From assembly GCA_016200155.1 (NCBI GenBank), contig JACQFG010000250.1, positions 1-7,860 of the forward strand: a stretch of 7,860 bases of DNA, written 5' to 3'. A program made the translations under genes and the position numbers. The first letter of the stretch is position 1, and every line of letters begins with the position of its first letter. Positions 1-4,909 of this stretch are shown here, in pieces. The stretch is from Planctomycetota bacterium. GTDB taxonomy: Bacteria; Planctomycetota; Planctomycetia; Gemmatales; Gemmataceae. The notes below the pieces were generated by a model, which saw only the letters and a program-made list of their open reading frames with translations, was not told where the DNA came from and did not search any database.

Positions 1-2
1 AA

Positions 3-410
3 AACGTCCTGACCGCGCCCGTCACGTTGGCCGGGCAATCGATCGGCAACGGCTACAGCATGGGCGGTCAATCCCCCGATACCTTTGTGCGCGTCGATGT
101 GACCTATCTTCGCCAGGATTTCTCGCTGCCTCAAGGCAAGACCCGCTTCGACTACTTCGTCCGCACGCGGTCCCTGAGTACCCAGGAAGCCGCCGATTTC
201 GAGGCCCAGATCGCCAAGCGGGGACCACCGCCGAGCCATCTCGCCGCCCAACGTGCCCTGCGCGAAATTACCGGTCAGACCCCGGCGAATGCGACTCCTG
301 AGGCATGGCGTCATTTGTTGAAGTCGATCAGTGCCGAAGGAACTTGTGACCATCAGGATTCCAATTTCGGGTTTCGATTTTGCGAGACGGGTAACTCTTT
401 ACCCGAATGA
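3..410 (+). CDS. 3' end of an unidentified, planctomycete-type conserved gene (partial)
   Basis: The frame is open from the left edge of the window to a TGA at 408-410, so the gene begins upstream and about 135 residues are visible. A TTG at 27 could be taken as a start, but coding continues before it. The visible part contains TYLRQDFSLPQ and FDYFVRTRSL, then a helical stretch ending in ALREITGQTPANATPEAW. The last motif resembles the C-termini of planctomycete HEAT-repeat-type proteins, in which a Leu-Thr-Gly-Lys/Gln sequence precedes a conserved Trp. This family link is from memory and I cannot name a function. The last 25 residues (from about AEGTCDHQ) look low-conservation and end inside a small hairpin just before a dispersed palindrome, so the natural C-terminus may have been altered. 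No signal peptide or catalytic motif can be judged from the fragment. Confidence 0.7.
   Translation, partial: NVLTAPVTLAGQSIGNGYSMGGQSPDTFVRVDVTYLRQDFSLPQGKTRFDYFVRTRSLSTQEAADFEAQIAKRGPPPSHLAAQRALREITGQTPANATPEAWRHLLKSISAEGTCDHQDSNFGFRFCETGNSLPE
388..405 (+). other. Small perfect hairpin over the last codons of the partial gene
   Basis: CGGGTAA at 388-394 and TTACCCG at 399-405 are perfect 7-bp inverted arms around a CTCT tetraloop. The structure ends three bases before the TGA. There is no T-run after it, so it is not a classical intrinsic terminator. It could protect the 3' end of the message or be chance. Confidence 0.35.
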
Positions 411-430
411 AGTGCCGCAAGCTAAAAACG

Positions 431-496
431 ATAAGGAAGGCCGGAAGACAGGAAATTTATTATTGCCCCCCTTTCCTGTCTTCCTGCCTTCCTTAT
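431..496. repeat. Dispersed palindromic repeat, copy 1 (25-bp arms)
   Basis: The left arm is 431-455 and the right arm 472-496. They pair at 24 of 25 positions around a 16-base loop. The arm core reads ATAAGGAAGGCAGGAAGACA in its consensus form and recurs almost unchanged in the inner palindrome at 4710-4790, so this is a repeat family and not only a local terminator. An outer short pair, GCCGCA at 414-419 with TGCGGC at 504-509, frames it. Its position just after a stop codon means it may also end transcription, though no T-tract follows. No target-site duplication is evident around this copy. Confidence 0.8.
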
Positions 497-767
497 GGTG
501 TTATGCGGCGTCAAAGTGTCCCGGACGTCGACCATGGCCTCCCGGGCCATATGCGTCCCGATGCCACCCGCCCAGTCTGAAAAACTCCGATCGCATTTTT
601 TTAAGCCGTCGGAATTTCCTGAACTGCTTGAATTACAAATACTTACGCTAATTCCGGTTATCCGAATGCCGCCGGTTAGCGCGAACACTCCGGCGAGGAA
701 AAGCGTCCCAGTCTTCAATTCCCACGTTATTTGGGCCTGAGGGAAAAGCAGGCTCGGTTAACGGACG

Positions 768-773
768 TATAAT
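768..773 (+). promoter_or_regulatory. Candidate -10 box (TATAAT) upstream of the sigma factor gene
   Basis: The hexamer is an exact TATAAT. The segment 17 bases upstream (745-750, AAAGCA) does not resemble TTGACA and there is no extended -10 TG. Transcription would start near 780, giving a leader of about 140 bases before the ATG at 922. The call rests on the -10 match alone. Confidence 0.4.
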
Positions 774-921
774 AGAGTAGTGATCCCTCTACCCCCAGGG
801 ACGCATGCTCCTTGCGAAGTGCTTTTGCCCCTCGCCCCTCCCTCGCCAGCGCTGGTGACCCGACAAACTACGGAACAGGCTCTCCCGCGAACGGCCGCTC
901 GATGCTCATGGGGACGATACG

Positions 922-2481
922 ATGAAACCTTCGCTGCTCGACGAGATGGCGAAACAGCGGGTCGGCGCGACCCGTACCGAAAGATCCGCGGAGAGACCCA
1001 AAGAAACAACCATGAAGAAGCGCAACACGCTGCACCCTGATGACCTTTACGACGTCGACTTTCCTGCCGAGGCGGCCCACGGGGACGAACCGGCCAGCCA
1101 CGTCGGCGGCGCCGATGACGCCCTTGGTCTGTACCTCAAGCAGATGGGCGCCATCCCGCTCCTCAACCGCGAGAAGGAACTCTCGCTGGCGATCCGGCTC
1201 GAGAGGGCCCGGCAGCGCTATCGCCGCGCCGTCCTCTTCTCCTGGTGGTCGCTGCAGCGCCTCGTCAACATGTTCGAGCGCATCCACACCGGGCAGATGC
1301 CGATCGACCCGCAAATCGACGTGGTGCACAGCCTCAACCTTGACCGGGAACGCATCCTCGCCCGCTTGCCGCACAACCTGCGCACGCTGAAGCAGTTGGT
1401 GCGCAAGGCGGACAAGGAGTTTCGCCTGGAGCAGCGTTCGCGCTCCGAGCAGGGCCGAAGTAAGCTGCAACGGCAGCGCTTTCGCAATTTGCGCAAGTCG
1501 ATCCGCCTGATCGAGGAGCTGTCGCCGCGCACCGAGTTGCTCGACGCATTGACGGAAGAATACGATCGCAGTTTCCAGCACGTGCGCACTCTTGAAGCCC
1601 AGTCGAACCTGCACGGCCGATCCCTGGAAGTTCGGGAGCAGCGCCGCCGCGCGGTCAAGGAATTGCGCGACAAGGCGCTCGACGTGTTGGCAACCGCGGA
1701 CGACATGCACCGCTTGCTCAAGGTCATTCGCCGCCGCCAGGCAAAATTCCAGCATCTGCGCAGCGAACTGGCCGAGGGCAACCTGCGCCTCGTCGTCTCG
1801 ATCGCCAAGAAGTATCGCGGCCGAGGTCTGTCGTTCGCCGACCTGATCCAGGAAGGCAACCGCGGCCTGATGCGGGCGGTCGACAAGTTCGAGCATCGCA
1901 TGGGCTTCAAGTTCGGCACCTACGCCACCTGGTGGATCCGCCAGGGCATCCAGCGGGCCCTCGCCGACAACGCCCGCACCGTCCGCGTGCCGTGCCATCA
2001 GGTCAGCATGCTGTCGGCCATCGAGCGCGTGCGCGGCGAGCTGTTCGTGCAGAATGGCCGCGAGCCGACCATCGAAGAGATCGCGAGCATCCTTGGCACG
2101 TCGCCGGAGGAAGCGAAATCGCTGCGGGCGGTCGCGCGTCAGCCGTTGAGCTTGCACGAGCCGATGGGCGATGATGCCGAGCGTGCACTGAGCGAGTTCC
2201 TGGACGATCGCGCCGTCATCAGCCCGGGGGACAACGTCGATGCGACGCTGCTGAAGGAACGCATCGTCGAGGTGCTGCGGTCGCTGACGCCGCGCGAACG
2301 GGAAGTGATCGAGTTGCGTTTCGGCCTGAAGGACGGCCATCCGCACACGCTCGACGAGGTGGCCCAGACCTACGGCATCACCCGCGAACGCATCCGCCAG
2401 ATCGAGGCCCGCAGCATCTCCAAGCTCCGCCAGCCGATCCGCAGCTCGCGGCTGCTGGGGTTCACGGAGAAGGATAAGTAA
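922..2481 (+). CDS. RpoD/SigA-like sigma-70 family RNA polymerase sigma factor with a large non-conserved region
   Basis: This is a 519-residue sigma factor that directs RNA polymerase to promoters. Region 1.2 lies near residues 66-100 (GLYLKQMGAIPLLNREKEL). A helical, charged non-conserved region of about 175 residues follows (roughly 101-278). Region 2 is at about 282-357 (NLRLVVSIAKKYRGRGL, FADLIQEGNRGLMRAVDKFE, GTYATWWIRQG), region 3 at about 358-440 and region 4 at about 445-512 (LTPREREVIELRFGL, then a TRERIRQIEA helix). Gln341 matches E. coli Gln437, but the E. coli Thr440 position is Gln344. The -35-reading RERIRQ helix is intact. There is no clear region 1.1, and the protein is shorter than E. 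coli RpoD (613), so it is more likely a group 2 or accessory sigma than the housekeeping one. The ATG at 922 has a GGGGA seven bases upstream. An in-frame ATG at 1012 (MKKRNTLHPDD) is the alternative start. Confidence 0.93.
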   Translation: MKPSLLDEMAKQRVGATRTERSAERPKETTMKKRNTLHPDDLYDVDFPAEAAHGDEPASHVGGADDALGLYLKQMGAIPLLNREKELSLAIRLERARQRYRRAVLFSWWSLQRLVNMFERIHTGQMPIDPQIDVVHSLNLDRERILARLPHNLRTLKQLVRKADKEFRLEQRSRSEQGRSKLQRQRFRNLRKSIRLIEELSPRTELLDALTEEYDRSFQHVRTLEAQSNLHGRSLEVREQRRRAVKELRDKALDVLATADDMHRLLKVIRRRQAKFQHLRSELAEGNLRLVVSIAKKYRGRGLSFADLIQEGNRGLMRAVDKFEHRMGFKFGTYATWWIRQGIQRALADNARTVRVPCHQVSMLSAIERVRGELFVQNGREPTIEEIASILGTSPEEAKSLRAVARQPLSLHEPMGDDAERALSEFLDDRAVISPGDNVDATLLKERIVEVLRSLTPREREVIELRFGLKDGHPHTLDEVAQTYGITRERIRQIEARSISKLRQPIRSSRLLGFTEKDK

Positions 2482-2552
2482 ACGATCAGAGCCTGAAGCG
2501 TTAGCGAAGGATGACTGCTTTCCTTCGCTAACGCTTCAGGCTCTGATCGTTT
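2480..2552. terminator. Perfect 32-bp inverted repeat, probable bidirectional terminator
   Basis: Arms 2480-2511 and 2521-2552 are perfectly complementary over 32 bp around a 9-base loop. The left arm starts inside the TAA stop of the sigma factor gene and the right arm ends 10 bases from the stop of the convergent secreted-protein gene. Each strand ends its stem in TTT, since the arms begin with AAA and end with TTT, so transcription from either side could be stopped. The arms contain GAAGCGTTAGC, which reappears once at 5198-5208, so this is probably also a copy of a genomic repeat. Confidence 0.85.
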
Positions 2553-2562
2553 GATCATTTCT

Positions 2563-3561
2563 TCACGGCGTCTTCGCCGCTCCGATCGTGTTGTTGTCCG
2601 TCTGAATCCGCACACGATACGTTCCCGTCGACGCATTGTTCCACGGGCTCGGCACGATCAGCAGGTAGAGCCGGCCTTCCTCGTTGGTGTTGCCGTCGTA
2701 GCGGTCGCCGAGATAGAACGCCTTGCCGTTCTCGCCGATCTTGCCGATCAGGGCGCCGGCCATGAACTGGCCGCCCTTGCCCGCGGTGTTGTAGCCCTTC
2801 GGCACCGCCATGTACTGACCGGCGCCTTGCGGCCACAGATCGACCTGCCCGTCTGCCGTGATCAGCATTCGCTGGGACGCATCGACGATGATTCCGCTGT
2901 CACACCATTGATCCAGCGAGCTGCCATGCTTGGCGGCGTCGACCACCAGCTCGACCTTGCCTCCCTGTTGGCGAACGTGCATCGTGCGCAATTCGCTCAG
3001 CTTCAGCGACACCTCGCCGAAATGCGGCGAGTGGGCCTTGATCGTTTGCGAGGTGAGCTTGCCCGTGATCGTGAACTCCGTCGTGTGGATCACGTCCTCC
3101 TCGCGCAGTTTGAGCAGCTCCGGCGACACGCGTTCGGAGATCTGCTTGATCAAGCTGGCGGCCCGATACGACACTTCCTGATCGCTGCTGCGCGATGCCT
3201 TTTGCAATGATGGGAAGGCGAAATGGCCGACCTGGACCAGGTCCTTGCTGGCGACGTCGCGTTCCTTGTAGACGCCGCTGCCCAGGCGCTTGATCGACTG
3301 GGCGATCTGCTGGTTCATTTCCGGAGTCACGTGCAAGCCGAACTCCACCCGGCGGACATCGCTCAGGGGAATTTGCAGCTTGCCGTATTTGGTCTGCACC
3401 TCGAGGTTCTCTTGCAGCAGCGTCATGCGGACGACGCTGCCGTCGCCGAAGCGAACCTCGGCAATGTTCGGTCGAGAGGGTAGGGTTGATTCCTGGGCCA
3501 GACTGCGAGTAGAGACGGCCACCGACAGAGACAGAGCCAAGATATAGGGTATCCTACCCAT
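2563..3561 (-). CDS. Secreted protein with HEAT-like helices and a C-terminal LecA (PA-IL)-like domain
   Basis: This is a 332-residue protein. Residues 1-22 look like a signal peptide (MGRIPYILALSLSVAV, likely cut after SLA), so it should be exported. Residues 30-75 form a beta-rich part (VRFGDGSVVRMTLL, GKLQIPLSDVRRVEFG). Residues 80-142 are helical and HEAT-like (LGSGVYKERDVASKDL, FPSLQKASRSSDQEVSYRAA). Residues 143-205 look like a second strand-rich part similar to the first. From about 218 to 322 the pattern WCDSGI, ITADGQVDLWPQG, GALIGKIGENGKAFYLG, GRLYLLIVPSPWNN and YRVRIQ matches the fold of the Pseudomonas galactophilic lectin LecA. Whether it binds sugar is unknown, as calcium and galactose ligands cannot be assigned by eye. 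The start is supported by GAAGGAGG (3567-3574, minus strand) five bases before the ATG. It converges on the sigma gene and diverges from the hydrolase gene. Confidence 0.85.
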   Translation of the reverse strand: MGRIPYILALSLSVAVSTRSLAQESTLPSRPNIAEVRFGDGSVVRMTLLQENLEVQTKYGKLQIPLSDVRRVEFGLHVTPEMNQQIAQSIKRLGSGVYKERDVASKDLVQVGHFAFPSLQKASRSSDQEVSYRAASLIKQISERVSPELLKLREEDVIHTTEFTITGKLTSQTIKAHSPHFGEVSLKLSELRTMHVRQQGGKVELVVDAAKHGSSLDQWCDSGIIVDASQRMLITADGQVDLWPQGAGQYMAVPKGYNTAGKGGQFMAGALIGKIGENGKAFYLGDRYDGNTNEEGRLYLLIVPSPWNNASTGTYRVRIQTDNNTIGAAKTP

Positions 3562-3566
3562 ATTGG

Positions 3567-3574
3567 CCTCCTTC
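3567..3574 (-). promoter_or_regulatory. Strong Shine-Dalgarno site of the secreted-protein gene
   Basis: On the minus strand this reads GAAGGAGG, five bases before the ATG at 3561-3559. It fixes the start that gives an intact signal peptide. Confidence 0.8.
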
Positions 3575-3750
3575 GGGTGGAGTGTGGGATGCGATTTTCT
3601 CGGCTAGCGAATCCATCCTGGGCTAGGCCGGGCAGCCGCGCACGGCATCCCGGGCAATCGCATCATTGCCTAATCTAGTATTGAACACGAATGGCGGGAA
3701 AAAAAATAGGTCAGATGATTTTTTCTCTTGACGGTTGATGAATATTTCAT

Positions 3751-3792
3751 AGCTGGCCTGTGCGGCCCCGCTTTGCCGCGAAGGCGCCAGCT
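3751..3792 (+). other. Nested hairpin in the hydrolase leader
   Basis: AGCTGGC at 3751-3757 pairs with GCCAGCT at 3786-3792. Inside it, GCGGC at 3762-3766 pairs with GCCGC at 3775-3779. The structure sits 69 bases before the ATG at 3862. No T-run follows on either strand, so it is a possible structured leader or operator and not a clear terminator. Confidence 0.4.
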
Positions 3793-3861
3793 TGCTCCAA
3801 TCCCCGTGATTCCCTATCATGACCGCACGCCTCTGCCATTTCCACGGAGCGATCGGTCATC

Positions 3862-4632
3862 ATGCTGCCACGGAAGTATCTCTTTCCCCGCGTCATCGAG
3901 ATGAACTACCAGGCCTGCCGACGCCTGGGAGTCAACGTTTATCTCATCGACGGCGGCTATCTCGACACGGTTGACGAGATCATCGACCTTGTTCGTCGCA
4001 TGGATTTCAACCTGTCCGCGTGCAAGATGCTGATCGCCACGCACGCCGACGCCGACCATATTCAGGGGATTGCCCACGCCCGCGAACTGCTCAAGACAAA
4101 GGTCGCTGCTCATCCGCTGACGGTCGAGCCGCTCGAGTCGGGCGATGAGATCATGACGTATGCGACGATCAAGGCCCAGGATTTTTCGATCCCGATGCCG
4201 CCGTGCAAGGTCGATCTGCTGCTCAACGACGGCGACACGATCACGGTCGGCGATCTCAAGCTGAAGGTCTGGCACACGCCGGGCCACACCGCGGGACAGC
4301 TCGCCTTCAAGATGGGCAACCTTCTCTTCTGCGGCGACAACATCTACAAGGATAGCTGCGTCGGCGTCATCGATGCCCATCACGGCTCCAACCTGCCCGA
4401 GTTCATCACGTCGCTCAAGCGCATCAACCAGGACGAATCCGAGTTCCTGCTGCCCAGCCACGGCCCTGTCTTCCGCCGCGACAACCGCATCCTGCAAAAG
4501 GCGATCGACCGCCTGACGCAGTACCAGTACATGGCCGACTTCGGCACTTGCGCCGTCGCCTGGCCGTTGCTCGATGAGTGGGAGAAGGAAGTGTCCGCGG
4601 GGAAGATGCCGGACTTTGGCAAGAAGAGCTAG
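3862..4632 (+). CDS. Metallo-beta-lactamase-fold hydrolase
   Basis: This 256-residue protein of the MBL hydrolase superfamily (the glyoxalase II-like group of binuclear metal enzymes) is presumably cytosolic, as no signal peptide is visible. Motifs occur in order: THADADHIQG (His61, Asp63, Asp65, His66), HTPGHTAGQ (His142), FCGDNIY (bridging Asp159) and LLPSHGP (His200). The usual HxHxDH motif is HxDxDH here, so one metal ligand is changed to Asp, a variation that occurs in some MBL subgroups. The N-terminal NVYLIDGG runs directly into YLDTVDEI, and the second strand that normally carries LIDTG seems to be missing. The substrate cannot be assigned. The start at 3862 has only a weak GGAG 12 bases upstream, and an in-frame ATG at 3901 is possible. 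The stop lies at the edge of a broken DUF4160 gene. Confidence 0.88.
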   Translation: MLPRKYLFPRVIEMNYQACRRLGVNVYLIDGGYLDTVDEIIDLVRRMDFNLSACKMLIATHADADHIQGIAHARELLKTKVAAHPLTVEPLESGDEIMTYATIKAQDFSIPMPPCKVDLLLNDGDTITVGDLKLKVWHTPGHTAGQLAFKMGNLLFCGDNIYKDSCVGVIDAHHGSNLPEFITSLKRINQDESEFLLPSHGPVFRRDNRILQKAIDRLTQYQYMADFGTCAVAWPLLDEWEKEVSAGKMPDFGKKS

Positions 4633-4667
4633 CCCGTGGCTTGAGCCGGTGAGCCTCGTGGCGAATT

Positions 4668-4676
4668 ACGGTTTTC
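4668..4676 (+). repeat. Target-site duplication, left copy
   Basis: ACGGTTTTC is identical to 4832-4840. It lies inside the DUF4160 codons for Tyr/Asn-Gly-Phe on both sides of the insert. Confidence 0.75.
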
Positions 4677-4709
4677 GTAACACTTTAGCCGTCTGAAGTT
4701 CATGACTCC

Positions 4710-4790
4710 ATAAGGAAGACAGGAAGACAGGAAGACAGGAAGACAGGAAGGGATCAAGAATTCAACTTCCTGCCTTCCTGCCTTCCTTAT
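4710..4790. repeat. Dispersed palindromic repeat, copy 2, inside the MITE-like element
   Basis: Arms 4710-4734 and 4766-4790 pair at 23 of 25 positions. The outer 11 bases of the right arm match copy 1 (431-496) exactly and the rest is closely similar. The left side is lengthened by tandem units, so the unpaired middle is longer than in copy 1. Confidence 0.8.
4719..4750 (+). repeat. Tandem octamer, four copies of ACAGGAAG
   Basis: Units at 4719, 4727, 4735 and 4743 are identical. They extend the left arm of the inner palindrome. The right arm has about two matching units with a G/C change (CTTCCTGC). This suggests slippage within one arm. Confidence 0.85.
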
Positions 4791-4831
4791 AGTTTTCATC
4801 TTGTTGCCAACTTCAGACGGCCAATGAGTTA

Positions 4832-4840
4832 ACGGTTTTC
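4832..4840 (+). repeat. Target-site duplication, right copy
   Basis: ACGGTTTTC is identical to 4668-4676, offset by 164 bases. Removing one copy with the insert restores the DUF4160 frame. Confidence 0.75.
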
Positions 4841-4897
4841 ACAGCCGCGATCTCCATGAAGTCGAACGACTCGTTCAGGAGTATCAAGACGAACTGT

Positions 4898-4902
4898 TGG
4901 AG
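4898..4902 (+). promoter_or_regulatory. Shine-Dalgarno site that sets the DUF2442 start
   Basis: GGAGG lies seven bases before the ATG at 4910, while the in-frame ATG at 4856 has no such site. It lies inside the C-terminal codons of the broken DUF4160 gene, as in a coupled gene pair. Confidence 0.8.
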
Positions 4903-4909
4903 GCCTGGC

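Larger units (their letters stand above)
411..921. other. 511-base noncoding spacer before the sigma factor gene
   Basis: Between the end of the partial gene and the sigma factor start I see no convincing gene. The spacer holds a strong palindrome near its left end, an AT-rich stretch around 585-665 with a run of seven T (596-602), a TATAAT box at 768, and a pyrimidine-rich leader of about 150 bases. In that leader, CCAGCGCTGG at 846-855 is a perfect 10-bp palindrome, and TCCCT/AGGGA (784-788 and 797-801) can form a small stem. Short open frames cross the region on both strands, but none has both a good ribosome site and protein-like composition. Confidence 0.6.
3562..3861. other. Divergent 300-base intergenic region
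   Basis: This spacer must carry the 5' signals of two divergent genes. GATGCGATT at 3588-3596 and AATCGCATC at 3656-3664 are a 9-bp inverted pair with a 59-base gap, lying in the probable leader of the minus-strand gene. An AT-rich stretch around 3660-3750 includes eight A at about 3700 and six T near 3719. A TTGACG at 3728-3733 looks like a -35 box for the plus strand, but no credible -10 lies 16-18 bases later. I see no gene here. Confidence 0.5.
4678..4831. mobile_element. MITE-like non-autonomous element with 23-bp terminal inverted repeats
   Basis: Terminal repeats 4678-4700 and 4809-4831 match at 20 of 23 positions, the inner 13 bp (GCCGTCTGAAGTT) perfectly. A second, inner palindrome (4710-4734 with 4766-4790) lies between them. 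The element has no coding capacity and is flanked by the 9-bp direct repeat ACGGTTTTC. The exact edge is uncertain by one base: the duplication may be 8 bp, with the element running 4677-4832. It interrupts a DUF4160 gene whose frame is restored by its removal, the best evidence that it moved in. The transposase that mobilised it is not in the window and its family cannot be named. Confidence 0.78.

Noticed and set aside
422..718. 98-residue minus-strand frame with a hydrophobic, signal-like N-terminus (TTG start at 718)
   Set aside because: The only purine-rich bases before the TTG are too close to serve as a ribosome site, and the frame runs through the palindrome at 431-496. The hydrophobic start is suggestive but not enough.
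497..767. Possible tRNA or other RNA gene in the long spacer
   Set aside because: I found no cloverleaf-compatible arms, no GTTCRA-type T-loop and no CCA end.
868..2346. 492-residue open frame on the minus strand across the sigma factor gene
   Set aside because: It is antisense to a clearly recognised sigma factor. Its composition (rich in Gln, Arg, Ala, His and Val) is the usual GC-rich mirror of a real gene, with no motif.
2551..3210. 219-residue plus-strand frame over the secreted-protein gene
   Set aside because: It is opposite a gene with a signal peptide, recognisable domain and strong ribosome site. Its His/Arg/Leu-rich composition is typical of an antisense shadow.
3623..3820. 65-residue minus-strand frame in the divergent spacer
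   Set aside because: It has no good ribosome site, reads through AT-rich runs (poly-Lys/Phe) and the nested hairpin, and has no motif.
4719..4790. Short repeats as a possible CRISPR array
   Set aside because: The units are 8 bases with no unique spacers, and they form palindrome arms.
4856..4909. Longer DUF2442 start at 4856
   Set aside because: The 18 added residues lie over DUF4160 codons in another frame and match nothing. The ATG at 4910 has GGAGG at ideal spacing.
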